Source: a virus
IMG/VR virus record: IMGVR_UViG_3300010885_047852
Span: 1-61,298 of that record
Reading direction: 5' to 3' (one strand)
DNA length: 61,298 nt
Shown piece by piece: positions 14,329 through 22,362 of this stretch (position 1 is its first letter; the number at the start of each line of letters is the position of its first letter). A model generated the notes under the pieces. It had not been told where the DNA came from, ran no database searches, and saw nothing but the letters and a program-made list of their open reading frames with translations. A program made the translations under genes and the position numbers.

Positions 14329-15792
14329 GTCCTCTGGGTCTTCGCCTGGTATCCACAGTTCGGACACGCCTTCACCGATGAGGTCGTGAACACAGTAGGA
14401 GCCGGTGTCGATCTGGTCGTCGTGTCGTGGTCGGCGACCGTCGCCCATCATCTTGGCGTGTTCCTCAATGAATGCTTTGCACAGTTCTGGTCGTTCTTCT
14501 GGTAGCCACACCCGCTGATTGTTTTGCATGGCGCTGTACGGGCGGGCACGTACTTCTTTCGCACCGTCAATCTTTGCGGGCGCAACAAAGAAGCCTGGGA
14601 GCATCCGCTGATAGTGCTCCACCAATGCTTTGCCTGCGCCAGCCTTCTCTTGTTCGATGAGCACCTTTGTCTCGAAGCCGTCCTGGCTTGCGCATTCCGC
14701 CACAGCTCGTTCGACGTCGGCGCTGTTCTTTCGGAACCGTTGAACATCCAGCACGTAAAGGTCACCGTTGGAACCGATGCCCATTTTGGTGCCTACGGTC
14801 CAGTCGCCGCCACCTTCGGTTGCTGCCAAGTCCCATGCTCGAACGGTTCTGCTGATCGGGGGGATGTTGCTGTTGTTCCAGAACCGCCAGTTCGATTTTG
14901 GGAACATGCCACCCTCGGCGAGTGACGGTTTCTGCTGGTACACCGCTGACCAGGTGAACGGGTCGATTGAGGCCCGCCGTTTCTCGTAGAACCGCTGGGT
15001 GTATCTACCCTCAAGGGCTTCACCGTGTTTGCGACCGAGAAAGTCTCGCCATGTTTCGATTTCGTCTGAGTCAAGTTCGTCGGGTGCTTCGGCAATCGCT
15101 GGGATGGAGATCACTTCCCATTTGTCGCCGTCGTAGCCGGCCTTGTCCATACGTTCAATCAGCGCACCGGACAGGTCGTCTTCGGCGAAGCGGGTAGCGG
15201 TGATCAGTACGGTGGTGCCGGCCTGGAAACGGCTCGAGATAGCTCCGTCGTATTCGGCGAGATGTTTCCGTTTGGTAGTGAGCGACGATGCTTCTTCCAT
15301 TGTCTTGATGACGTCGTCAATCACGATGAGGTTGCCGGGATTACCAGTGATGCCGCCACCAATGCCAGTCGACAGCATTCCACCGAACCCTTGGCTGGTC
15401 TTCCAGTTCTTCGCTGCCGACTGCTGGTTTGATACCCCGACACCGAAATACTTCATGCCGTAGCGGTCAAGAAGATTCCGCGTCTTCAGTCCCCACGATT
15501 CCGCGTACTCTTCGGCGTAGGCGATGAAGATGGACTGGTTGTTGGGAAACATGCCGAGATACCAGGCGGTGAGGAACATGCCGAACGTGGTGGTTTTGCC
15601 GTTCTGGGGTGGCACGTTCAAGATGATGAACCGTTCAAGCGGATCGGCGATCGCGTCCAGCACTCGTTGTTCGACGGCAAGGATCCACGGGTACGGGATG
15701 TATTGGACTCCCATGAAGTCCTTGGAGACTGACATGGCGAACCGTGACGGTGTTGCCATTTCTTCCCATGACGGTTCAGCCGGCACTGTCAT
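14281..15792 (-). CDS. Terminase large subunit, 503 aa
   Basis: DNA-packaging motor: ATPase plus nuclease that drives and cuts DNA at the portal. Seen: Walker A VPPQNGKTT (about residues 60-68), Walker B LIVIDD (about 155-160), coupling motif ITATRFAEDD, and a C-terminal RNase H-like nuclease with RAWDLAATEGGGDW, VLIEQEKAGAG and a late HDDQIDTGSY. The start is taken at 15792, overlapping the end of terS by 17 bp; ATG at 15759 is an alternative. It is the last gene of the late region, ~40 kb from the portal gene, which is unusual because terminases normally open the late operon. Confidence 0.93.
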   Translation of the reverse strand: MTVPAEPSWEEMATPSRFAMSVSKDFMGVQYIPYPWILAVEQRVLDAIADPLERFIILNVPPQNGKTTTFGMFLTAWYLGMFPNNQSIFIAYAEEYAESWGLKTRNLLDRYGMKYFGVGVSNQQSAAKNWKTSQGFGGMLSTGIGGGITGNPGNLIVIDDVIKTMEEASSLTTKRKHLAEYDGAISSRFQAGTTVLITATRFAEDDLSGALIERMDKAGYDGDKWEVISIPAIAEAPDELDSDEIETWRDFLGRKHGEALEGRYTQRFYEKRRASIDPFTWSAVYQQKPSLAEGGMFPKSNWRFWNNSNIPPISRTVRAWDLAATEGGGDWTVGTKMGIGSNGDLYVLDVQRFRKNSADVERAVAECASQDGFETKVLIEQEKAGAGKALVEHYQRMLPGFFVAPAKIDGAKEVRARPYSAMQNNQRVWLPEERPELCKAFIEEHAKMMGDGRRPRHDDQIDTGSYCVHDLIGEGVSELWIPGEDPEDLAWGVFRQQARVGLF

Positions 15793-16222
15793 CCTCTGAA
15801 CTGGTTGCTTCGATTGCTCGCATCGCAGCCGGCTGCAAAGCTGCTGCGCCTTGTTCACGCATCATCTCAAGCACCGCCTGCTTCGTGGAGTTGACGATGC
15901 CGAGGTTGATGGTGGTGTCGTTCTTGATTTCGATGCGGCGCACATCTTTCCACCGGTCGGGTGTCCGGTTGTACAGCCACATCTGCATTGCGCCTAGGTT
16001 GCCTGCTCGAGCAAGTTTGAACAGAGCGGTTTCAATTGTGCCGTCGGCTCGTGTCTTGGCGGCTTCGACCATTTCTCTGAACATCGGATCGCCAAGGTTG
16101 CGGCGTGTCTGTGACGGTGTCCAACCAACTTCGTACCCGGCGTTGACTTCGGGTACGCCGTCGGCGACAAGTTCGATGAACAGGTCGCGTTCGACTATGT
16201 CGTTGAACAGTTCGTCGGACAT
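15776..16222 (-). CDS. Probable terminase small subunit, 148 aa
   Basis: Likely DNA-recognition subunit of the packaging enzyme. Residues ~20-45 (VNAGYEVGWTPSQTRRNLGD) fit a helix-turn-helix as in small terminases, followed by a helical oligomerisation region and a segment with WLYNRTPDRWKDVRRIEIK that recurs in such proteins. The C-terminus is variable and acidic. It lies directly upstream of terL on the same strand with overlapping ends, the classic arrangement. Not certain, because small subunits diverge strongly. Confidence 0.75.
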   Translation of the reverse strand: MSDELFNDIVERDLFIELVADGVPEVNAGYEVGWTPSQTRRNLGDPMFREMVEAAKTRADGTIETALFKLARAGNLGAMQMWLYNRTPDRWKDVRRIEIKNDTTINLGIVNSTKQAVLEMMREQGAAALQPAAMRAIEATSSEDDSAG

Positions 16223-16223
16223 G

Positions 16224-16526
16224 TCATTCCGTCGCGTTCCAGATGATTACGGAGCCGCCGGCGGATGCCATCCACATGAGGAATGGGAGATCGATGTCTA
16301 CGGCCGTGGATGCGCCGAGCGTGATGAGGCCGGCAATCCAGATGCTGAGACAGTATTGGCAGGTGATCAACTGGTAGAAGACCCAGCGCACCTTGGATGT
16401 CTTGCCGAGAAGGTACTGGTGGAGCCACATGCGGGGCGTGTCGAAGATGGAGTCGGAGATCGCGAGCCGGGTGATCCGGTAGGTGGCGAGGGAGAGCAGG
16501 ACGAGCAGGGTCAGCATGTTTCGCAT
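16224..16526 (-). CDS. DUF1360-type membrane protein, 100 aa
   Basis: Resembles DUF1360 proteins, small membrane proteins of unknown role. Seen: hydrophobic N-terminus (LTLLVLLSLATYRITRL), the family's RITRLAISDSIFDTPR motif, LITCQYCLSIWIAG with the CxxC pair, and a C-terminal hydrophobic segment. Probably two to three membrane helices. It sits between terS and the 106-aa gene in an overlapping run. Such proteins occur in several actinophage late regions; a lysis or membrane role is conceivable, without proof. Confidence 0.7.
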   Translation of the reverse strand: MRNMLTLLVLLSLATYRITRLAISDSIFDTPRMWLHQYLLGKTSKVRWVFYQLITCQYCLSIWIAGLITLGASTAVDIDLPFLMWMASAGGSVIIWNATE

Positions 16527-16831
16527 CCTTTGTAGGTGACTTCCCAGGTGACTTTGGCGTTGTCGGCGGCGACACCGACATCCTCGATGAGTTGTTGTGA
16601 GATGCCGGTGATGGTGAATCCGTCGCTGCCTTCACGGATTTCGCCTTGGGTGATGGTGTCGAATTCTCTGAACCGTCCGAGGCCGTTGGTGGGTTGGATC
16701 CAGATGAAGAGGCGGGCGGTCGCGTTCGGTGAACCACCGAGGAGGGTGATCTTGGCTTTGGTGATTGTTTCACCTTCGGGGTAGATCGAGCCGAAGAGGG
16801 CGACGTCTACGGGGCCGTATGAGGAATCCAT
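16511..16831 (-). CDS. Hypothetical protein, 106 aa
   Basis: Beta-rich protein beginning MDSSYGPVDVALFGS, with YPEGETITKAKITLLG and WEVTYKGC strands; it looks like a small immunoglobulin- or jelly-roll-like virion or accessory domain. The 3' end overlaps the DUF1360 gene by 16 bp. No family recognised. Confidence 0.65.
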   Translation of the reverse strand: MDSSYGPVDVALFGSIYPEGETITKAKITLLGGSPNATARLFIWIQPTNGLGRFREFDTITQGEIREGSDGFTITGISQQLIEDVGVAADNAKVTWEVTYKGCETC

Positions 16832-16840
16832 GCCGCCATA

Positions 16841-17251
16841 TTAGTCTGATAGACGGAGGGCCGTGACGAACGTGTGTAAAGGTTGCGCCGCAGCTTCGGC
16901 TATTTCGATGACGGTGAGAGGATCGACGGTGTTCTGTAGCCAGGACAGGTTGGTGATTCCCATCGCCCATGTGCCGGCTCGCATCTGTCCTTGGACGGCG
17001 TAGCGGGCGCAGTCATATTGGGCTTGGCATGTTGCGCACACCATCAATGCCATCTTGATCATTTCGGAGCCGCGTACACCGTCGATGACTTGTGATTTGT
17101 CAACCTGCCACGGTGTGGGTTTGTCGTGGTGTGTCCAGGCTAGGCACGCGGCATGGGATACCCATGACCTGTCCAGCCCGATTGCTGCGGTGATGAGGTC
17201 TCCGAGGTCAAGTTCTCCGTCTGGAGTTCGATGCCGAGTCAACTGTGACAT
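16841..17251 (-). CDS. WhiB-family iron-sulfur regulator, 136 aa
   Basis: WhiB proteins bind a [4Fe-4S] cluster through four Cys and control transcription, often by gripping the primary sigma factor. Seen: C36, then C72-x2-C75-x5-C81 (MVCATCQAQYDC), and a turn resembling the family G[VI]WGG motif (GTWAMG) soon after. The basic C-terminal tail of host WhiBs is missing. WhiB is restricted to Actinobacteria and their phages, so this is the best host marker in the window. It is divergent from the small plus-strand gene at 17263, and the two 5' ends almost touch. Confidence 0.85.
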   Translation of the reverse strand: MSQLTRHRTPDGELDLGDLITAAIGLDRSWVSHAACLAWTHHDKPTPWQVDKSQVIDGVRGSEMIKMALMVCATCQAQYDCARYAVQGQMRAGTWAMGITNLSWLQNTVDPLTVIEIAEAAAQPLHTFVTALRLSD

Positions 17252-17256
17252 ATGCT
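17251..17256 (+). promoter_or_regulatory. -10 element (TATGCT) for a leaderless transcript
   Basis: TATGCT ends exactly 6 nt before ATG at 17263, so transcription would begin at the start codon. No ribosome site is present in front of that ATG. A poor TTCGAT lies 18 nt upstream at the -35 place. The element overlaps the start codon of the divergent whiB-like gene, so the two could regulate each other. Confidence 0.45.
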
Positions 17257-17262
17257 AACCAG

Positions 17263-17484
17263 ATGGCAAGCGGAGACATCGTCATTGAAGCGAAGCGGCG
17301 CAAACTGTTCGACTATGCAGCAAAGTTCGGACTGCGTCGGGACGAACGTATCGAGTTGGCAGAAATGATTCTGCGGCGAGACATCATGTCGTGGTCAGAT
17401 TTGGATGAACGCCAGATCGATCAGCTGCTGGATGCGTTTGAGGCTGCAGCGTTCGTGTTCTATCTCATCAACCAGCGACGGTAG
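17263..17484 (+). CDS. Hypothetical helical protein, 73 aa
   Basis: The only plus-strand gene within this minus-strand stretch. The product looks real: helical and charged, with FDYAAKFGLRRDERIELAEM and RDIMSWSDLDERQIDQLLDA segments and an aromatic end. No ribosome site, but a -10-like TATGCT 6 nt upstream fits a leaderless mRNA. It ends 17 bp inside the convergent 91-aa gene. Function unknown; regulation opposite to WhiB is plausible. Confidence 0.6.
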   Translation: MASGDIVIEAKRRKLFDYAAKFGLRRDERIELAEMILRRDIMSWSDLDERQIDQLLDAFEAAAFVFYLINQRR

Positions 17485-17743
17485 GTCGCTCATAGGTGTC
17501 GATGACCGCCTGGTCGCAGAGTTCTGCGGTGGCGAGCGCCTCGATTGTTCCGAAGCATGTCTTTGAGTAGTCGGAGGCTTCGGCCAGTTCTGTGCGTTTG
17601 AATAGCCGTTCGTCAACTGTGTTGCGTGCAACAACGAAGATGGTGAGACCGACGTACTTGCCTGAGTGCAGCACAGTGCAATCCGGGTATGTCATGAGAA
17701 GATACCCGTTGTCCGTAGGGTTCGATCGGGCCACACGGACCAT
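17468..17743 (-). CDS. Hypothetical protein, 91 aa
   Basis: ATG at 17743 follows CAGGGACGAG. Beta-rich first half (GYLLMTYPDCTVLHSGKY, VGLTIFVVARN) and helical second half. It overlaps the small plus-strand gene tail to tail. No family recognised. Confidence 0.6.
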   Translation of the reverse strand: MVRVARSNPTDNGYLLMTYPDCTVLHSGKYVGLTIFVVARNTVDERLFKRTELAEASDYSKTCFGTIEALATAELCDQAVIDTYERPTVAG

Positions 17744-17793
17744 CTCGTCCCTGATCTTCTTCTGTCCGCCTCAACCCATATGACAGAGTCACC

Positions 17794-18048
17794 TCAAGGT
17801 TCGATCAACTGTGACAACCGTACCTGACCGAGCGATGCTTTCAACGATCGGGCCAGTTGGTCATCCGGTAGACGGTCGCAGGCGAGTCGTGTCAACTCAA
17901 GGAGATCGTCCAGTTGGTCGGCTCGAACAAGTACAAGTCGTCCTTCAAGCGCGTTCATAGAGTCCATATTACTCTTGCTCACCAGCGCCTGCAAACATCG
18001 CGCAAACCTGCCTAACCAGTAGGCGATCTCCAACACTACGCCGGTCAT
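17794..18048 (-). CDS. Hypothetical protein, 84 aa
   Basis: ATGA overlap with the upstream gene fixes the start at 18048; ATG at ~17967 (MDSMNALEGRL) is an alternative. Helical throughout, Leu/Asp/Arg-rich (VRADQLDDLLELTRLACDRL). No family recognised. Part of the late run. Confidence 0.55.
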   Translation of the reverse strand: MTGVVLEIAYWLGRFARCLQALVSKSNMDSMNALEGRLVLVRADQLDDLLELTRLACDRLPDDQLARSLKASLGQVRLSQLIEP

Positions 18049-18275
18049 AGATATGTGACCTTGAGGATGTTCTGGCGGGGAATTGAGAACACACCAGTCA
18101 GGTTTCCATCGGGGTCAAATGACTGTGCGATAACGATTGCGTGCTTGTTCTTGTCAAGGACGAAACCGACTGAGGTGATGGTGACGATGGTGTCGTCGGG
18201 GACAGCGGCAATCCATTCGCCTGGACCGATGTGTGCAGCGTCAGCCCATCGGATGCGCGCAGCTTTGTACTTCAT
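18045..18275 (-). CDS. Hypothetical protein, 76 aa
   Basis: ATG at 18275 overlaps the upstream stop (ATGA), so the shorter start is preferred over 18302. Basic N-terminus (MKYKAARIRW), then a beta-rich body (DDTIVTITSVGFVLD, HAIVIAQSFDPDG). Possibly a small beta-barrel. No family recognised. Confidence 0.6.
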   Translation of the reverse strand: MKYKAARIRWADAAHIGPGEWIAAVPDDTIVTITSVGFVLDKNKHAIVIAQSFDPDGNLTGVFSIPRQNILKVTYL

Positions 18276-18406
18276 CGTCCACCAGACAGTCGTTTGATCC
18301 ACGCCTCAACGTCACGGGCTTCCTGCGCGTTGCGAGGCCGGCATGTTGCAGCCATCAAGTTCGCTAGGTGCATCGCTTCGCCTTCACCGGGTCGCAACTT
18401 GATCAT
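18272..18406 (-). CDS. Hypothetical microprotein, 44 aa
   Basis: ATG at 18406 overlaps the metallophosphoesterase stop (ATGA) and is preceded by AAGGAG 8 nt upstream. Helical, basic, with one Cys (MAATCRPRNAQEARDVEAW). The tight ATGA overlaps on both sides support it as a gene. Function unknown. Confidence 0.55.
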   Translation of the reverse strand: MIKLRPGEGEAMHLANLMAATCRPRNAQEARDVEAWIKRLSGGR

Positions 18407-19554
18407 GCTGTGTACTCCTTGCCTCTCCATACTGCCTTCCCGTTCGCGATGTGGATTATCTCTTTCGACCAGGTGCCATCCGGTTGCACGGTGACGACAG
18501 CGCAACCTTGTTGCCATGCTTCCTGGCGTTGCAGGGGTCGGCCTCGAACGTCGGCAGAACCTTTCGTGGAAGGGACTGCTCCGTCGACACGGCAGAGACA
18601 TCCGCACGACCATGCGTTCACCGTGACGGGTTCACCATCCAACTCAAAAGTCTCGAAGTGGTCTTGGATCCTGTGAATGTGTCCTTGGACATAGCTTTGT
18701 CGTTCGTTCTTGGCGACAGCGGACACAGTCAGCCGTTCCCCGTGAATGGCGAAGAGCGGTGTGATGCGATCGGAACCGGCAGCAAGTTTGACTCGGCCGG
18801 CGGGGTAGCCGTCGTGGTAGATGGCACCCAGATCGTCTAGCCGCAGCAAATGTTGCATGGAGAGCACAGGCCATGATTCTGGTGTGTTTGCTTGCCGTAG
18901 ACGCAGTGCGGCCATTGCGTTCTTGGTGATGCTGGTAGCGAGCCGTGCATCATGGTTGCCCTCGAGCAGTTCGATTTTGGTGCCGTCGGGTGCTTCGGTG
19001 GTCTGTTCAGCGAGATAGCGGTGGAGCCGATCCAACGCTGGTTGTGTGGTCAGTACGAACTCGGGTGCGACTAGGAACTTGGATGACCATTCGGGTGCGT
19101 CGAATGAGTCACCGAGGTTGATTACACGGTGCGGTGTGGCGTCGCGAATGATTTGTAACGAGATGTCGATGGCACGGTCGTCGTGGAACGGGTCAAGACT
19201 GCCGTCTTCGTAGCGGCGGTAGCCGATCTGAGGATCAGGGGCGATGAAGATGGTTTCTGTCGCCGACACGGTCTTCGGTGCGGGCCGAGGTTTCGCGATG
19301 ACAGGTGCCGCCTGCTGGGCGATAGGCCACTGTGGTCCGTCTGCCCAATGGGGAGAGATCTGTACGCCGACAAGGTCAACAACTTTGGCTTCGTTGTTGT
19401 CATCTTTATGGAACCCTTGCCAGAGGTTGATTTTGTTGAGCCGGCCGATGTCGTCAAGGTCGATGCCTGCACGGTCAAGCAAATCGGCGATCTTGCTGAT
19501 TGTCGCAGTTCGGTTCGGTAGCGACTCGTTGGCAAGAGAATCAGATAAGGCCAT
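18403..19554 (-). CDS. Calcineurin-like metallophosphoesterase, 383 aa
   Basis: Predicted to hydrolyse phosphodiesters or phosphomonoesters with two metal ions. Seen: DPQIG (107-111), GDSFD (148-152), GNHDAR (199-204) and GHIHR (~290), the ordered metal-binding motifs of the superfamily. Residues 1-100 form an extra N-terminal domain ending in a Pro/Ala linker. ATG at 19554 overlaps the upstream HTH gene. Such a pair, a small HTH protein followed by a metallophosphoesterase, recurs in actinophages. Roles in DNA processing or nucleotide turnover are possible. Confidence 0.85.
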   Translation of the reverse strand: MALSDSLANESLPNRTATISKIADLLDRAGIDLDDIGRLNKINLWQGFHKDDNNEAKVVDLVGVQISPHWADGPQWPIAQQAAPVIAKPRPAPKTVSATETIFIAPDPQIGYRRYEDGSLDPFHDDRAIDISLQIIRDATPHRVINLGDSFDAPEWSSKFLVAPEFVLTTQPALDRLHRYLAEQTTEAPDGTKIELLEGNHDARLATSITKNAMAALRLRQANTPESWPVLSMQHLLRLDDLGAIYHDGYPAGRVKLAAGSDRITPLFAIHGERLTVSAVAKNERQSYVQGHIHRIQDHFETFELDGEPVTVNAWSCGCLCRVDGAVPSTKGSADVRGRPLQRQEAWQQGCAVVTVQPDGTWSKEIIHIANGKAVWRGKEYTA

Positions 19555-19792
19555 GTCGCACCAGACAATCACATCGATTCTTGCGATGTCGGCCGATGGT
19601 ACTGGACGAGATCGGAAGTCCTTCGCTGGTCAACGCGCGTGAGATCGCCGGGTGTGACATCTTCGAGTCCAGAGCGGCAATCAACGCTTTGCGGTCGTCG
19701 TCAGAGAGTTGGGCAGCGATGTCGACCAGTTTGCAGTGGTGGTGTTTGGTGCTCCCGGCGATCTCGCGTTGAAACGCGTCGCTAAGAGCCAT
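19541..19792 (-). CDS. Helix-turn-helix protein, 83 aa
   Basis: Central region (LSDDDRKALIAALDSKMSH then PAISRALTSEGLPISSSTIG, RHRKN) reads as a helix-turn-helix resembling those that recognise phage DNA ends; some actinophage terminase small subunits look like this. Because another terS candidate lies beside terL, this one may be a second DNA-recognition protein working with the metallophosphoesterase it overlaps. ATG at 19792 overlaps the upstream gene. Confidence 0.65.
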   Translation of the reverse strand: MALSDAFQREIAGSTKHHHCKLVDIAAQLSDDDRKALIAALDSKMSHPAISRALTSEGLPISSSTIGRHRKNRCDCLVRHGLI

Positions 19793-19977
19793 CAGCTTCC
19801 CTTTGAATACCAGGAACGTCCGAACTGCAACGCAGCCTCCAACGCAACCTGGACCGACGCCACCTGCTCAGCGGTGAACTTGAGGCCGAACGAGGTGGCG
19901 ACAACGAACAAGGCGCGCAGCAGCGAGCGAAGTGCCGAAGCACGGGAATCGGAACCGAACAGGTGTTGCATGATCAT
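19792..19977 (-). CDS. Small lysis-cassette protein, 61 aa
   Basis: Hydrophobic-to-amphipathic helices (SLLRALFVVATSFGLKF, then TAEQVASVQVALEAALQFG) form a pattern often seen in short actinophage proteins next to holins and lysins. A single weak membrane helix is likely. It overlaps both neighbours. It could be a holin accessory; assignment is by position and pattern. Confidence 0.6.
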   Translation of the reverse strand: MIMQHLFGSDSRASALRSLLRALFVVATSFGLKFTAEQVASVQVALEAALQFGRSWYSKGS

Positions 19978-20252
19978 GCCTTTGGTTGTGTGATGTGGTC
20001 TTCGATCAGAATGAGTCGACCGGAAAGGTCGTCGTGCCGGTGGTGGAGACCGGTTACTGCGTCCTCAAGCCTGTTGATTGCGTCACGCAAACTTGAGCCA
20101 CCGTTGGGTTTGAATTCTGCGACAGCAATCTTGGTATCTCGTCGTGTCTGCTTTGCTGCCCACACGTTGTAGACGGTAGCGATGATCACGGGAACGACTG
20201 CAGCAGCAACGACTGCGTCACTGGACGAGAACAACGCGGCTGTCACGGCCAT
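19974..20252 (-). CDS. Probable holin or lysis membrane protein (DUF2746-like), 92 aa
   Basis: One N-terminal membrane helix (residues ~12-32, DAVVAAAVVPVIIATVYNVW) is followed by a charged stalk and a coiled-coil-like tail (LRDAINRLEDAVTGLHHRHD). This is the layout of DUF2746 proteins found beside lysins in actinophages, with the N-terminus outside. It overlaps the amidase gene by 10 bp, which supports a role in releasing or timing the lysin. The holin function is inferred. Confidence 0.65.
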   Translation of the reverse strand: MAVTAALFSSSDAVVAAAVVPVIIATVYNVWAAKQTRRDTKIAVAEFKPNGGSSLRDAINRLEDAVTGLHHRHDDLSGRLILIEDHITQPKA

Positions 20253-21166
20253 ACTCCGTACAGGTCAATGACGACATGGGTGGCCTGGCTGCTGTAGATC
20301 TGGATTGCACCGTTGGTGACCGGTACAGGTACGGCGTTGGCGATTGCGTTACCGGGCTGGTAGTTCAGCGCAGAGGTGTTGGGACGGTTACCGGCTCCCC
20401 ACGCAGTGATGAACCCTGCGGCCTGAGGTTGTACGGCAGTGATGTTCACGAAGGCTGCTTTGCCGATGACACCGAGATTGATGGTGCGGATCTCGCCAGC
20501 CGACAACTTGTTGTTCGTTGTACGGGTATCGATGATTCGCATCGGCGGGTTGAGGATTTGCATGTTGTCCTCCACGATGACGGGATTGTGGTCGATGAGA
20601 TGTTGTACGTCGTTACGGAACTTCGTCATGTCCCAGGTGCGGGTATCGGGTGACCAGTAGGACGGGCCGGCTGGGTCGATCTTGCGTCCTGGTGACCATT
20701 CGGCGTGTGCCCGCACATGGTTCACTGGGATGTTGTATGCCTTGCAGAGGGCTGCACACATCTGGATGTACGCGTCCATCTGTATGGTCGGCCATTTCTC
20801 GCCGACGCCGTCGTTGGCAGCTTCGATGGCGATGCTGTAGTGGTTCATCGCATTGTCGGGAACGCCGCCACCCCACGAATCGTGGCCCTTGCCGTTGGTG
20901 ACTGCTTGTCCTGCGGCGACCAGCCATGCGACACCATCTCGAGCGAGGTAGATATTGCCGATCGGCGACAGTTTTGAGTTGATGATGTAGGCAAGATCTG
21001 CTGCCACCGAGGTCTTCGATGCGGTGTGGTGAACCATCACATGGGTTGGGGGATGATCGAAGCCGCCCCATTGTCCGTAAGCGCGTGTCTTCCAACCGGG
21101 GGTTTCAAATACCCGTACACCGGAATCCCGTAGGACGTCAGCCATGTTGGTCAGCCAAATGCTCAC
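20243..21166 (-). CDS. Endolysin: N-acetylmuramoyl-L-alanine amidase, 307 aa
   Basis: Predicted to cleave the bond between muramic acid and the stem peptide. Residues ~35-175 are an amidase_2-type zinc domain: HVMVHHTASK (H46/H47), SIAIEAANDG, and RAHAEWSPGRKIDP with H154, K162 and D164. Residues ~205-307 form a beta domain starting PMRIIDTRT and ending VVIDLYGVWP; such domains are common at the C-termini of secreted actinobacterial proteins and probably bind the wall. No signal peptide, so it depends on the adjacent holin candidate. Confidence 0.88.
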   Translation of the reverse strand: MSIWLTNMADVLRDSGVRVFETPGWKTRAYGQWGGFDHPPTHVMVHHTASKTSVAADLAYIINSKLSPIGNIYLARDGVAWLVAAGQAVTNGKGHDSWGGGVPDNAMNHYSIAIEAANDGVGEKWPTIQMDAYIQMCAALCKAYNIPVNHVRAHAEWSPGRKIDPAGPSYWSPDTRTWDMTKFRNDVQHLIDHNPVIVEDNMQILNPPMRIIDTRTTNNKLSAGEIRTINLGVIGKAAFVNITAVQPQAAGFITAWGAGNRPNTSALNYQPGNAIANAVPVPVTNGAIQIYSSQATHVVIDLYGVWP

Positions 21167-21765
21167 GAATACCTCGTCGTCATTCTGTATCGACCGGATA
21201 CCGAGATCACATCACCTGTGCCCCATGCTTCTGCTGCTGCGCCGACACGGAACGGGACGCTGCCGGCAAGTGCCGCGCTGTACACCGACACGGTGACTGC
21301 CGCAGCTTCGACTTGCGTCGCGAGAAGCGTCAGGGTCGTGGTGGTGGAGGTGACGACGCCAATGTAGGTCTGGGATGCAGACGAGTTCAGATAGGTGACC
21401 TCGAAACTTGATCCTGTTCCTGCGAATGCCGCGACGGGAAGTGTCAGAGTGACGTTGCCGGTGATTGCCGATCCAGCACCAAGGGTGAATGATGCGGTCA
21501 TGTCTAGCCAGCCGTCGCTGCGGTGGTAGCTACCTGTGTTTGTTCCACCGGTGGTCGTGACGCCTGACGCCCAGGTTGGGGTGAACGTCAGGGTCGGTTC
21601 GTTCATGATCACCCAGCCGCTGCCGTCGTACAGCAATGTTCGCTGGGTGTCGGTTTCGTAGATGTATTTGCCGACGTAGAGATCGGAACCGGATGGCCGG
21701 CTGGCAGAGGTGCAGACGGTTACACGACCGGCAGAGTCAGCAACGAACGGGGTGCAAATCGCCAT
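21163..21765 (-). CDS. Minor tail or fibre-tip protein, 200 aa
   Basis: Ser/Thr/Gly-rich beta protein. The N-terminus (MAICTPFVADSAGRV) and YVGKYIYETDTQRTLLYDGSGW recur in tail-tip proteins of actinophages, and the rest looks like a beta-sandwich (TLTFTPTWASGV, TGNVTLTLPVAAFAG). It lies between another minor tail gene and the lysin in the standard place for receptor-binding or tip proteins. It ends by ATGA overlap with the amidase gene. Confidence 0.65.
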   Translation of the reverse strand: MAICTPFVADSAGRVTVCTSASRPSGSDLYVGKYIYETDTQRTLLYDGSGWVIMNEPTLTFTPTWASGVTTTGGTNTGSYHRSDGWLDMTASFTLGAGSAITGNVTLTLPVAAFAGTGSSFEVTYLNSSASQTYIGVVTSTTTTLTLLATQVEAAAVTVSVYSAALAGSVPFRVGAAAEAWGTGDVISVSGRYRMTTRYS

Positions 21766-21798
21766 GCCATAAGTGTGGCAGGTGCGACCGAAATTGGG

Positions 21799-22356
21799 CT
21801 ACACCTTGGCTTCATACAGGACGAAGAACGAGATCCGGTAGGTCGCCGCCCATGCCCACGGGTTGTTGTAAGCGACAATCGTTTCGGTGCCGACGGGCCA
21901 TGCGTTTGGATAGCGGCAGGTCATGTAGTTCGTGTTGCCGACGGCCTGGATGTCGTTGAATTCGGCCATGCCGAAACCGGTCATACGCCAGTGTCCCATC
22001 ACGGTGTAGGTGAGAGCGGGCGATGGTCCGCCAGCGGTTTTGATGTCTACGACGGTGGTGGGGAGGCTGATGCGGTAGTTGCCGTTGCCTGCAGTCGAGG
22101 CGGCACCGAATACGAGATCTCCGAGCACGTACACGAGGTTGCCGATTCGCATGTACTTGCCGTTGATTGACCCTGTGCCAGTTGGATTACTGACTGCGTC
22201 GTAGACGTCAAGGTTGGGGTTCGTGACTGTCGCTGTGAGTCGTGGCGTGTATTCGATGAATTCGCCTGATGCTGCATACCGTTCAAGTGTGGTGACGCGA
22301 TTGGTGAGCGTCCTCAAGGTTTCGGTGAGCCGGTTGAAGTAGAACGTGGTGGGCAT
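21799..22356 (-). CDS. Minor tail protein, 185 aa
   Basis: Starts MPTTFYFNRLTETLRTLTNR, a coiled-coil-like helix, then a beta domain (FIEYTPRLTATVTNPNLDVY ... YRISFFVLYEAKV) that resembles tail-fibre head domains. It may trimerise through the N-terminal helix and display the beta domain. An AGGACACA ribosome site precedes the ATG. Function assigned by position in the tail-tip block. Confidence 0.65.
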   Translation of the reverse strand: MPTTFYFNRLTETLRTLTNRVTTLERYAASGEFIEYTPRLTATVTNPNLDVYDAVSNPTGTGSINGKYMRIGNLVYVLGDLVFGAASTAGNGNYRISLPTTVVDIKTAGGPSPALTYTVMGHWRMTGFGMAEFNDIQAVGNTNYMTCRYPNAWPVGTETIVAYNNPWAWAATYRISFFVLYEAKV

Positions 22357-22362
22357 TGTGTC

